Source: JAEZBP01 sp963832725 (lineage in GTDB: Bacteria; Myxococcota_A; Polyangia; Polyangiales; Sandaracinaceae). From it: a stretch of 64,000 nucleotides of DNA. The stretch lies in NCBI GenBank assembly GCA_963832725.1, contig CAWHVG010000006.1:522740-586739 (forward strand). Direction: 5' to 3'. This document shows, piece after piece, positions 44,229 through 51,903 of the stretch (its first letter is position 1; the number at the start of each line of letters is the position of its first letter). Under the pieces are notes generated by a model that searched no databases, was not told the origin of the DNA, and worked only from the letters and a program-made list of their open reading frames with translations. A program made the translations under genes and the position numbers.

Positions 44229-45734
44229 TGCCGCGTGCCCGAGCTTCCCACCACTGCCGGCGCGCAACTGCGCGAGCCCTGTTTCGCCGGGGAACAGGGC
44301 CCGCCAGGGTCATGGCACGGGGCTCGTGGTGGGGGTAGGCGGACCATGCTGACCCGGCTCGCATGCGGAACACGACCGGGCGCGGTTGTCGGCAATCCGT
44401 CGAGCGCGAGCGTCCGCGTGCTGGGCTTGAAGGCGGTCAGCAAGGTCGAGCTTCTCTCCGCGATAGGCCTCGTCGGGCGTGCGCCCTCCGAGTTCGACAC
44501 GAGGGATCAGCGAGTTGTGGTCGAGGAAGTACTTGCGGATGAGCTCCTCGAGCCCGCCGAGGGAGTCGAGCTGGTGGAGGTAGAGCCAGCGATGTCGGAG
44601 CTGGCTCCAGAGGGCCTCGACCATCGAGTTGGACTGGACGACATCGACCTGAGCGACGACGTGCTCGGCCACGGCGGCGAGGTCATCGTCCTGGTGAACG
44701 ACAAGGTTCTCGGAGCCGCCGTCGGTCATGACGCGGACGGTCGCTCCCTCGGCGAGCGCCTTCCGAGCCTCGGTAAGGATCTTCCGCGTTCCCTCTGCGC
44801 AGAGTCGGGTCTCCAGCGTCCACGCGAGGACGCGGCGCGAGTGGTTGTCGACGACTGCGTGGAGGTAGTTCCGAGTCCCGTCGAGCAGTCGGATGATCGT
44901 CACGTCGACGTGCCACCACTCGTTGGGCGCCAACGCGCGAATTCCGGCCTTCAGCTTCGAGGGGTAGAGTCGCCGCCGAGGTCGGCGCCATCCGTGCTCT
45001 CGGATCAGGCGGCACCAGGTACCGTAGGAGGCGAAGACCTTCCCGAGGCGCTTTCCGAGGAGGGCCAGCGATCTCTGCGAGAGATGCTTGTACTCGTCGG
45101 CCTCGACCATCTTGCGGATCGCAGAGCGCTCGTTGCGGGTGAGGCGGCCGGGGACGGACCGTGGGCACGGAGGAGCGTCGTCGAGACCGCAGACTCGGAG
45201 CTCGCGCTGCGTCCATTCGCGGACCCGAGCCGGCGTCAGACCGAGGATGCGGAGCGCGGCGACTCGCCCAATCGCAGGCTGAGCGCGTCCGATTGCTCGG
45301 AGGACTCGGCGCTTCGCGGCGGCCGACGGGAGTCGCGTCTGTGCGAGGGTGATCCCCGCCACCCGGACGAGCGTCACGAGCAGGCGCACGACCGCGGCAA
45401 GGATCGCGACCTTCCTCTCGAGCTTGGCGACCGTCGCGTGGAGCTCGACGAACTCGCTGTCGCGCTGATCGAGCGTGACCACCTCGGCCACGCCCCGGGT
45501 CAGCCACGAGCGACGGGTCGAGTCGGGGATGGACAGCTTCGGGAAGAGGTCTGGATCGCGGGCCTGGACGATGGCCTGACGGATCCGATGGTCGTACTGC
45601 TTGCGGGCGGTCGCGGGCATGACCGACCGTCATGATCGACGCACCGCGAGGCGCAACAAGGGCTCTCTGGAGGATGCGACGCAGGGGCCGCGCAGTTGCG
45701 CGACGAGAGTCGTGGGAAGCTCTGGTCCGCCGCA
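44229..45734 (-). mobile_element. rve-IS element, the only complete copy (about 1.5 kb)
   Basis: The left end TGCCGCGTGCCCGAGCTTCC and the complement of the right end, TGCGGCGGACCAGAGCTTCC, are imperfect inverted repeats that continue into CGCGCAACTGCGCG-like palindromes. It contains one transposase gene reading leftward. It interrupts the tyrosine integrase on the left; the AbiE operon starts about 60 bases to the right. Remnants of the same family are at 7855, 11773, 17298, 19805, 29905, 32245 and 61528. Confidence 0.85.
44310..45620 (-). CDS. rve-IS transposase (integrase-core DDE)
   Basis: 436 residues, intact. The N-terminal DNA-binding part is MPATARKQYDHRIRQAIVQA, then STRRSWLTRGVAEVVTLDQR, a coiled segment FVELHATVAKLERKVAILAA and a second helix-turn-helix (RILGLTPARVREWTQREL). 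The catalytic core begins PNEWWHVDVTIIRLLDGTRN (first D), then VRVMTDGGSENLVVHQDDDL (second D) and SMVEALWSQLRHRWLYLHQL (E). The C-terminus is basic and cysteine-containing (RARSCSACEPGQHG). The core resembles IS3/IS481-type rve transposases, but the single-ORF layout and long N-terminus differ from IS3. Confidence 0.85.
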   Translation of the reverse strand: MPATARKQYDHRIRQAIVQARDPDLFPKLSIPDSTRRSWLTRGVAEVVTLDQRDSEFVELHATVAKLERKVAILAAVVRLLVTLVRVAGITLAQTRLPSAAAKRRVLRAIGRAQPAIGRVAALRILGLTPARVREWTQRELRVCGLDDAPPCPRSVPGRLTRNERSAIRKMVEADEYKHLSQRSLALLGKRLGKVFASYGTWCRLIREHGWRRPRRRLYPSKLKAGIRALAPNEWWHVDVTIIRLLDGTRNYLHAVVDNHSRRVLAWTLETRLCAEGTRKILTEARKALAEGATVRVMTDGGSENLVVHQDDDLAAVAEHVVAQVDVVQSNSMVEALWSQLRHRWLYLHQLDSLGGLEELIRKYFLDHNSLIPRVELGGRTPDEAYRGEKLDLADRLQAQHADARARRIADNRARSCSACEPGQHGPPTPTTSPVP

Positions 45735-45790
45735 CCGCCGCGAACTGGTGCTCCGTCAACTCACGAAAGCCCGGGGCGAGCGGACCCTCT

Positions 45791-46609
45791 TCAGCGTTCG
45801 TCCCCCTTCCAAGGGTCGCCGGGCAGCCGGGCAATGAGCGCGTCCGACACGGCGCGAAGCGCAACATCGAAATCCCATTCGATGCCAGGACGCAAGAGAG
45901 GGTCCATGTCATTGCGGAAGTCGACTCGTCCGGCTTTCTCATGGAGGTTCGCTTCGAACCGCGCTCGGGTGACGACGTGGCCGCCCTCCGTCATGTACCG
46001 CTCGAAACAGCGGATGAGCGCGTCGGCGTCGACGATTCCTTGGTCGAGCGCGAACGAGAGATCGAAGAGGTCTCGACCCTTCTTGCGTTGGTAGAGCGCA
46101 CGCAGCTTCGTGCCGAGAAGCTCGTCGACCGCGAACGTCGTCACGTCGGCCTGCCCACGGAACCACTGGTTCTCGACCGCGAACGGGACGCGCCTCAGCC
46201 CGAGCTCCGCGAAGTGCTCGCGGGAGTTGATCTCGATCTTGAGCCGCATCGTCACCGGCGAAGAGTCCTCGGACGCGTAGCGGTAGACGAGGTTGACTCG
46301 CCCCTCCTTCAGCTTGCGGTGGGGCGTTCCGAGCCACGGGTCGAGTGCTTGGCGCACGAGATTGAGAGTCGGCCCGATGGGCTCGGGCCGGATTTGGACG
46401 AGGTCGATGTCTTCCGAGTAGCGCGCGGCCGGTCGCACGTGGAGTTTGTAGAGCGCCGTTCCCCCACGGAACGCGAGTCGCTCGGCAATCTCGGGCACCC
46501 CGTACATCTCCACGAGAGCGCGGCTGATGATCAGGTCCTGCTCGACGAGCGAGTTGGCTCCCCACGGCGCCTCGCGGCGCCACTCGACGATCGCCTGCTC
46601 GGGGATCAT
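45791..46609 (-). CDS. abiEii: AbiEii nucleotidyltransferase toxin (type IV toxin-antitoxin)
   Basis: 272 residues. The nucleotidyltransferase signature is LAFRGGTALYKLHVRPAARY followed by SEDIDLVQ, the GGTxL...R.S.DiD motif of AbiEii/AbiGii toxins. A further conserved acid and lysine lie in FAVDELLGTKLRALYQRKKG followed by RDLFDLSFAL. Family toxins (for example MenT-type) transfer pyrimidine nucleotides to tRNA acceptor stems and stop translation, giving abortive infection. The start overlaps the antitoxin stop by four bases (ATGA). Full length, no frameshift. It lies about 57 bases from the end of the complete rve-IS copy. Confidence 0.9.
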   Translation of the reverse strand: MIPEQAIVEWRREAPWGANSLVEQDLIISRALVEMYGVPEIAERLAFRGGTALYKLHVRPAARYSEDIDLVQIRPEPIGPTLNLVRQALDPWLGTPHRKLKEGRVNLVYRYASEDSSPVTMRLKIEINSREHFAELGLRRVPFAVENQWFRGQADVTTFAVDELLGTKLRALYQRKKGRDLFDLSFALDQGIVDADALIRCFERYMTEGGHVVTRARFEANLHEKAGRVDFRNDMDPLLRPGIEWDFDVALRAVSDALIARLPGDPWKGDER

Positions 46610-47391
46610 GCGTCCGGCTCCACGGCCACGTTGATGGCGAGCTGCCAGCGTGCATCCCGCGGCGTGCCTTCCATGGGCTCCCAGGGGGCGAGCGGGACCG
46701 TGAACACCTTCCGCCCCGCAAGGATGCCGTCGAGGTCATCGGCAAGGGCGTCCGCCCCCACGAGCCCGAGGAGGTAGCCGAGGCGCTGGATCCACGCGAC
46801 GGGCGCACGCCGCGCCTCGGCGCTCAGGGCCTTTGCGTCGATGGACTCGGCCAACTCGGCAAGCACGGTGGCGACGTTGTCGAGGTAGCCACAGCGCTCC
46901 GGGTACCCGACGAGCTCCAACGCGGTCGCCGCTGGCGACGCAACGCGGAGTACGCCCGTCGGCGTGTTGCGCTCGACCACTGGGGTGCTGGCCATGTCTC
47001 GGCGCGCGACGAAGTCCACCCGAACACCACCGCACTCCAAGCCCCGCCGTGACCTGGGGACCATCACCTGGAAGACCATGGGCGCTTGGTGTGCCGCGCC
47101 GTGGTAGGCGGCGGCGCTGAGCAGGGCCACGTAGTACGGCTCGCCGAGGTGTGCCATCAGCTGCGGAACGAACTGGTCGGCTGGGAGGCAGCCAAGCCGC
47201 CGATACTTCGGCGGGACCACCACGTGAAAGCCGCGGTAGGGGTCCGCGATGCGCCCCTTCTCCTTCAGGCGGCGCAGCTGGGCCCGAACCGCGGGCACCG
47301 ACTTTCCGAGCGCCCGGATTGCATCGTCCGTCGTGAACGCGAGTCTGCCGCGGGTCTGCAGATCCTCGATGTACTCACTGGCCGAACGCAT
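46606..47391 (-). CDS. abiEi: AbiEi-type antitoxin/transcriptional repressor
   Basis: 261 residues from MRSASEYIEDLQTRGRLAFT; an in-frame ATG at 47448 is also possible. The N-terminal winged helix is TDDAIRALGKSVPAVRAQLR, then RLKEKGRIADPYRGFHVVVP. The C-terminal AbiEi domain has AHLGEPYYVALLSAAAYHGA then AHQAPMVFQVMV, and RVASPAATALELVGYPERCG. AbiEi antitoxins repress their own operon through inverted repeats and neutralise the toxin without binding it stably in some members. A strong palindrome at 47471-47501 fits this. Confidence 0.85.
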   Translation of the reverse strand: MRSASEYIEDLQTRGRLAFTTDDAIRALGKSVPAVRAQLRRLKEKGRIADPYRGFHVVVPPKYRRLGCLPADQFVPQLMAHLGEPYYVALLSAAAYHGAAHQAPMVFQVMVPRSRRGLECGGVRVDFVARRDMASTPVVERNTPTGVLRVASPAATALELVGYPERCGYLDNVATVLAELAESIDAKALSAEARRAPVAWIQRLGYLLGLVGADALADDLDGILAGRKVFTVPLAPWEPMEGTPRDARWQLAINVAVEPDA

Positions 47392-47470
47392 GTCGGAGTC
47401 GTCGCGCGCCGAAAATGACGCCTGGTGTTGTCTCGAGCGTTTTGGCACTGCGGCGCCTTGGTTCCCGAGC

Positions 47471-47501
47471 GCAAAAGATAACGAATGTCGTTACTTTTTG
47501 C
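47471..47501. promoter_or_regulatory. AbiE operon operator/promoter palindrome
   Basis: GCAAAAGATAACGA and TCGTTACTTTTTGC form a near-perfect inverted repeat (12 of 14 positions) around ATG, in a locally AT-rich spot upstream of the antitoxin gene. AbiEi proteins bind such repeats cooperatively for autorepression. A rve-IS left-end-like tip (TGCGGCGTACCAG) occurs at 47548-47560. Confidence 0.6.
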
Positions 47502-47563
47502 ACTTTGGCGCCAAGCCGCTCGCGCTGGGGCGATAGTCCCGCCGCCCTGCGGCGTACCAGGAC

Positions 47564-48661
47564 CTAGTATGGTGCCATTTGTCGATCCGCTACGCCGCCC
47601 TCCTCTCGTAGAAGCTGAGCAGCCCGCCGAGACGCCGCTTCCGAAGCACCTCGCCGTTGTTTGGCGGGGCCCGCCCGCGGCTCGAGGAGCCGGTTGTCGA
47701 GGCCCTGGTGGTTCCGCTCGAGATGGTAGTGCTCGAGGTACTCACGGAGCACGCGCCGGAGGTGATCCTCGCCGAGAGGGATGACGTGATCGAGACACTC
47801 GTCGCGAACGGACCGCACGAAGCGTTCGGCGTACGCATTCAAGTTCGGGCTGCGCGCGGGGAGACGGACGGTCTTGACGCCCTCGTCGGCGAGCAGCCGG
47901 CGGAACGCGGCCGTGTAGAGCGGGTCCCGGTCGACGATGAGGTAGCGCTTCCCGCTGAGGAAGCCGTGGACCGCGTCCGTCAGGTTCCGGGCGACCTGCA
48001 TCACCCAACGCTCGCCTGGCTCGTGGACGATGCCGGCGAGGTGGACTCGGCGGGTAGCGAGCTCGATGACGAAGAACACGTGGTAGCGCACGAGCCCGGC
48101 GAGCGAGAGGACCTCGACGGTGAAGAAGTCCGCGGCCGCGATTGCCTCCCAGTGGGCACGGAGGAAGGTGCTCCAGGAAGTCCACTCGCCGCGCTCAGGG
48201 GCCGGCAGGATCCCTTCGCTGGCGAGAGTCCGCTTCACGCTCGAGCGGCTCACGGTCCGACCGAGGTTGGCGAGCGCGCCCACGATACGCGTGTAGCCCC
48301 AGCGAGGATTGTCCCGGGCGACACGGAGGACCAGCTCGTGGATGTCCTCGTCTACTCGTGGTCGGCCGGGGCGGCGCTTCGAACTCCCGTCGTACTTCTT
48401 GGCGACGAGCTCGCGGTACCACCGAAGGATCGTCTGCGGCGTCACGATGGAGGCCAGGGCCCGAAGGCGTGTCCGACCGAGCCGTTTGCCCTTCTCTGCG
48501 AGTCGACGCCGCTGGGCGTCCGTGAACCGGAGCCTGCGCTTACCAAGGTGCTCCCGCAGGACGTGGTTCTCTTCGAGCAGGTACTCGATGCTCTCCGCCT
48601 GCCGGCGGTTCATCCAGCCGGCGACCGTGAGCACGAGGAAGTGGAGCGCGGTCGATTCCAC
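47564..48661 (-). CDS. IS-B transposase, C-terminus frameshifted relative to copy 2
   Basis: 365 residues. An N-terminal coiled region (RRQAESIEYLLEENHVLREH) is followed by a helix-turn-helix (VTPQTILRWYRELVAKKYDG) and HTH-like PRWGYTRIVGALANLGRTVS. The integrase core carries AAADFFTVEVLSLAGLVRYH (first D), RYLIVDRDPLYTAAFRRLLA (second D) and YAERFVRSVRDECLDHVIPL (E). Compared with copy 2, two bases are missing near 47663, so the last about 25 residues differ and the stop falls just outside the element. The catalytic core is intact. Confidence 0.85.
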   Translation of the reverse strand: MESTALHFLVLTVAGWMNRRQAESIEYLLEENHVLREHLGKRRLRFTDAQRRRLAEKGKRLGRTRLRALASIVTPQTILRWYRELVAKKYDGSSKRRPGRPRVDEDIHELVLRVARDNPRWGYTRIVGALANLGRTVSRSSVKRTLASEGILPAPERGEWTSWSTFLRAHWEAIAAADFFTVEVLSLAGLVRYHVFFVIELATRRVHLAGIVHEPGERWVMQVARNLTDAVHGFLSGKRYLIVDRDPLYTAAFRRLLADEGVKTVRLPARSPNLNAYAERFVRSVRDECLDHVIPLGEDHLRRVLREYLEHYHLERNHQGLDNRLLEPRAGPAKQRRGASEAASRRAAQLLREEGGVADRQMAPY

Positions 48662-48760
48662 GGGGAGGATCTACCATCCGGGTGTCGGCACGCCGGCAGG
48701 TGGGCGACGAACATGCGCCGGATGCACTCCCCGGGGCCGGATCGTGTTCTGGTACACTAC
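47567..48760 (-). mobile_element. IS-B element, copy 1 (1194 bp)
   Basis: The left end GTATGGTGCCATTTGTCG and the complement of the right end, GTAGTGTACCAGAACACG, are short imperfect inverted repeats. It shares nearly all of its sequence with copy 2 at 49918-51113 (1196 bp), in the same orientation; the 2-bp length difference lies in the transposase C-terminus near 47663. It truncates the gene to its right. Confidence 0.85.
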
Positions 48761-49057
48761 GGGCAGCGTCTGGCGGAGGATAGCTACGTGGAGGCTATTC
48801 AAGACGCAGATACAGCGCCTTCCAATCAGCAGGCGGCAGCTCGCGAGCGCCTCGACCAGGCAGGCGATCACCTTGACGAATCGTGGTCCGGGCTCCTTGA
48901 TGCGGCAGAGGACCCCGCAGCATCCGGCCAACTTGGCTCAAAGAGGGACACCTCGACCATCGAAGGCGGTCGCCAACAACTAGACAGCATGCGCGGATCC
49001 ATCTCTTCCATGACCTCCGACATTTCCAGCACCTACCCGGGTACAAAAGGGGACTAA
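48761..49057 (+). pseudogene. 3' part of an unknown gene cut by IS-B copy 1
   Basis: Right of the IS end the frame reads RLAEDSYVEAIQDADTAPSN, then ARERLDQAGDHLDESWSGLL and EGGRQQLDSMRGSISSMTSD, ending at 49057. Helical, acidic, of unknown family. The 5' part is missing. Three bases separate the stop from the ATG of the next gene, so they formed an operon. The sequence is less GC-rich than the surroundings. Confidence 0.5.
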
Positions 49058-49060
49058 CAT

Positions 49061-49852
49061 ATGCCGGTTTCACCACGAACTTCGCGTCCACCGCCGGCCC
49101 CTCAGGAATGTGCTGCGACGCCCGACCGTGCCCGCGAGACGCTTACCAGTGAGCTCGCCAATTCTTGGACCTGCTTTTGGCGTTCACCCGGGCGCTTCAG
49201 CATCAACGCAGTCCCCCCCGACCTAGCCGATAGATACGACGACAGGTCCCACAAAAGGATGCGCCGCGAGTGGGCTTCGTACGAAGTGGATTGGCCATCA
49301 CTGAAGCCTCAAGCTGAGAACTTGCCTCGATATTCTGCACCTGATCGCAGCGCGGCTACCATGGCACTATCAAAGAAACCGATCCTGCTGGACAGTGTGG
49401 AGAGCGCGGCGCGGGAACTGGGATCCCGGATGAAGCCTTGGTTCGGGATCGTTCCCCGCACGGCCACGTGGGTCGCGACTCGGACTGCACCCCGGATGAC
49501 ATTCGTTTCGCACTGGTTGTCTGAGTTGGAAGACATCGTCCAGGAAGATCTGGCTCATGCCGGCATGGACGTTTCATTTACTCAGGATCGATCGCGGGAT
49601 ATTCCACAGCTGTGGAGACGTGTTGCTTCGTCCTTAGTGAGATACGAGGTGGCATCATCCGCCGGACTGTGCTTTCCGAAGCTACGGGCGCTCCCTGGAG
49701 CCGTCAGAGGTATTAGCTACAGTGCTCTCGCAAACCCATTTTGGCCCCTCGTCGATATTTGGCGATGCGGAGTACTTATCGAAGGTGCTCTCATGCAAGA
49801 CTTTCCTGACAGCGTCGTGTTATACGTTCATCGCGACGCTCTGACAGAGTGA
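49061..49852 (+). CDS. Uncharacterised protein between the two IS-B copies
   Basis: 263 residues from MPVSPRTSRPPPAPQECAAT. After a proline-rich N-terminus comes NSWTCFWRSPGRFSINAVPP, then HKRMRREWASYEVDWPSLKP, WVATRTAPRMTFVSHWLSEL and SALANPFWPLVDIWRCGVLI, ending SVVLYVHRDALTE. No motif is recognised and no clear membrane segment. The lower GC suggests recent transfer. It is close to a T6SS toxin locus, so an effector or immunity role is possible but not shown. Confidence 0.55.
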   Translation: MPVSPRTSRPPPAPQECAATPDRARETLTSELANSWTCFWRSPGRFSINAVPPDLADRYDDRSHKRMRREWASYEVDWPSLKPQAENLPRYSAPDRSAATMALSKKPILLDSVESAARELGSRMKPWFGIVPRTATWVATRTAPRMTFVSHWLSELEDIVQEDLAHAGMDVSFTQDRSRDIPQLWRRVASSLVRYEVASSAGLCFPKLRALPGAVRGISYSALANPFWPLVDIWRCGVLIEGALMQDFPDSVVLYVHRDALTE

Positions 49853-49917
49853 CCGGCAGTGGGGTGTCAGACTGATACGGGGCTGCGGCCAAGCGACCGT
49901 TCGCGCACATGAACCTC

Positions 49918-51113
49918 GTATGGTGCCATTTGTCGATCCGCTACGCCGCCCTCCTCTCGTAGAAGCTGAGCAGCCCGCCGAGACGCCGCTTCCGAAGCAC
50001 CTCGCCGTTGTCGTTGGCGGGTCCCGCCCGCGGCTCGAGGAGCCGGTTGTCGAGGCCCTGGTGGTTCCGCTCGAGATGGTAGTGCTCGAGGTACTCGCGG
50101 AGCACGCGCCGGAGGTGATCCTCGCCGAGAGGGATGACGTGATCGAGACACTCGTCGCGAACGGACCGCACGAAGCGTTCGGCGTACGCATTCAAGTTCG
50201 GGCTGCGCGCGGGGAGACGGACGGTCTTGACGCCCTCGTCGGCGAGCAGCCGGCGGAACGCGGCCGTGTAGAGCGGGTCCCGGTCGACGATGAGGTAGCG
50301 CTTCCCGCTGAGGAAGCCGTCGACCGCGTCCGTCAGGTTCCGGGCGACCTGCATCATCCAACGCTCGCCCGGCTCGTGGACGATGCCGGCGAGGTGGACT
50401 CGGCGGGTAGCGAGCTCGATGACGAAGAACACGTGGTAGCGCACGAGCCCGGCGAGCGAGAGGACCTCGACGGTGAAGAAGTCCGCGGCCGCGATTGCCT
50501 CCCAGTGGGCACGGAGGAAGGTGCTCCAGGAAGTCCGCTCGCCGCGCTCAGGGGCCGGCAGGATCCCTTCGCTGGCGAGAATCCGCTTCACGCTCGAGCG
50601 GCTCACGGTCCGACCGAGGTTGGCGAGCGCGCCCACGATACGCGAGTAGCCCCAGCGAGGATTGTCCCGGGCGACACGGAGGACCAGCTCGTGGATGTCC
50701 TCGTCTACCCGTGGCCGGCCGGGGCGGCGCTTCGAACTCCCGTCGTACTTCTTGGCGACGCGCTCGCGGTACCACCGAAGGATTGTCTGCGGCGTCACGA
50801 TGGAAGCCAGGGCCCGAAGGCGTGTCCGACCGAGCTGCTTGCCCTTCTCCGCGAGTCGACGCCGCTGGGCGTCCGTGAACCGGAGCCTGCGCTTACCAAG
50901 GTGCTCCCGCAGGACGTGGTTCTCTTCGAGCAGGTACTCGATGCTCTCCGCCTGCCGGCGGTTCATCCAGCCGGCGACCGTGAGCACGAGGGAGTGGAGC
51001 GCGGTCGATTCCACGGGGAGGATCTACCATCCGGGTGTCGGCATGCCGGCAGGTGGGCGACGAACATGCGCCGGATGCACTCCTCGGGGCCGGATCGTGT
51101 TCTGGTACACTAC
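49918..51113 (-). mobile_element. IS-B element, copy 2 (1196 bp)
   Basis: It begins GTATGGTGCCATTTGTCGAT and ends TTCTGGTACACTAC, almost identical to copy 1 and in the same orientation. The two copies bracket 1.16 kb with two orphan genes. Additional partial right ends follow immediately (51114-51258). Confidence 0.85.
49941..51014 (-). CDS. IS-B transposase, intact copy
   Basis: 357 residues ending RLGGLLSFYERRAA. Domains as in copy 1: coiled N-terminus (YLLEENHVLREHLGKRRLRF), helix-turn-helix TPQTILRWYRERVAKKYDGS, then an integrase core with D in DFFTVEVL, D in LIVDRDPLY and E in RSVRDECLDHVI, and a C-terminal HYHLERNHQGLDNRLLEP as in IS3/IS481-superfamily transposases. No frameshift, so this copy may be active. 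Confidence 0.85.
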   Translation of the reverse strand: MESTALHSLVLTVAGWMNRRQAESIEYLLEENHVLREHLGKRRLRFTDAQRRRLAEKGKQLGRTRLRALASIVTPQTILRWYRERVAKKYDGSSKRRPGRPRVDEDIHELVLRVARDNPRWGYSRIVGALANLGRTVSRSSVKRILASEGILPAPERGERTSWSTFLRAHWEAIAAADFFTVEVLSLAGLVRYHVFFVIELATRRVHLAGIVHEPGERWMMQVARNLTDAVDGFLSGKRYLIVDRDPLYTAAFRRLLADEGVKTVRLPARSPNLNAYAERFVRSVRDECLDHVIPLGEDHLRRVLREYLEHYHLERNHQGLDNRLLEPRAGPANDNGEVLRKRRLGGLLSFYERRAA

Positions 51114-51258
51114 GGGAGGGCTGTCGATTCCACGCCGCGGTCTACCACCCTGGTGTCGGAATGCCGGCAGCTGGGCGACCGGGCTCGCGAAGGCGCGCTG
51201 CACGGTGGCGGATCACGTGGTACACTACGCGGTGGCGGATCACGTTCTGGTACACTAC
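51114..51258. repeat. Extra, duplicated IS-B right ends
   Basis: 51121-51179 is a diverged copy of the 60 bases inside the IS-B right end (CGATTCCACG..., GGTGTCGG, ATGCCGGCAG). The terminal motif TGGTACACTAC then occurs twice more, ending at 51228 and 51258, each preceded by GGTGGCGGATCACG. The end of the element was therefore duplicated. Confidence 0.65.
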
Positions 51259-51340
51259 GGCTGCCGACTGACTTGCCTGGCTAAGCGTGCGTAACAGCCC
51301 TTGCCGCTGCGGGATCAACTTGGGGACATCCTGAACCGCC

Positions 51341-51889
51341 TCAGCGTTGCCCCGGATGGTAGAAGGCGGGCCCAAACCGATCCATTACGCTGACGATGTT
51401 TGTATCGCTTAGCGACGCCAAGAAAGCTTGTGCGCTGTGCCTGTGGACAACTTTCATCGGACTAGTTCTGCGGCTACCGGGAAGATAGGACATCCAAAAC
51501 CCCACACCGCACGTCGGTTGACCACGGCCACGTATTCTCTGCGATAGCATAGACAGGAACGATGACATGACTTCGCTCCGCTCCATGAATCCGCCCCAAA
51601 CGCCGAGCGGAAGCAAGCGATACCCTGCAACTTCACGACGCAACATACCCTTATCAAAACCCACTATGCCCTGCTCAAGGTCCGAGTCTCGGACTTCGGC
51701 GACCCTTTGCTGCATGAGCGACCACATGGGCCCTAGGCCCATTGCTTGCGACGCTGGAAGCCGATGCGGAACGCTGCGTGGGTCCGACGATGCCGACAAT
51801 CCTACCAGGGCGCTCTCCAGCCACGAACGATCAACCCATCCCATTGCAAACGCTTTATCATGGAACAACAGTGTTGGCTGCAGCGTCAT
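51341..51889 (-). CDS. Putative immunity protein of the Rhs toxin
   Basis: 182 residues from MTLQPTLLFHDKAFAMGWVD. The ATG at 51889 lies 14 bases after the Rhs stop; an ATG at 51922 would overlap it. It contains PMWSLMQQRVAEVRDSDLEQ, GYRLLPLGVWGGFMERSEVM and CGVGFWMSYLPGSRRTSP, ending DRFGPAFYHPGQR. No family recognised. The function is inferred only from position: in T6SS/Rhs loci the gene immediately downstream of the toxin tip normally encodes its immunity protein. GC is lower than in the Rhs core, as usual for such modules. Confidence 0.55.
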   Translation of the reverse strand: MTLQPTLLFHDKAFAMGWVDRSWLESALVGLSASSDPRSVPHRLPASQAMGLGPMWSLMQQRVAEVRDSDLEQGIVGFDKGMLRREVAGYRLLPLGVWGGFMERSEVMSSFLSMLSQRIRGRGQPTCGVGFWMSYLPGSRRTSPMKVVHRHSAQAFLASLSDTNIVSVMDRFGPAFYHPGQR

Positions 51890-51903
51890 TAACCCATCCA
51901 GTA

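Noticed and set aside
47657..51284. Plus-strand open frames of 450-470 codons across both IS-B copies
   Set aside because: They are the reverse complement of the IS-B transposases. Only the part after 48760 was kept, as a truncated gene.
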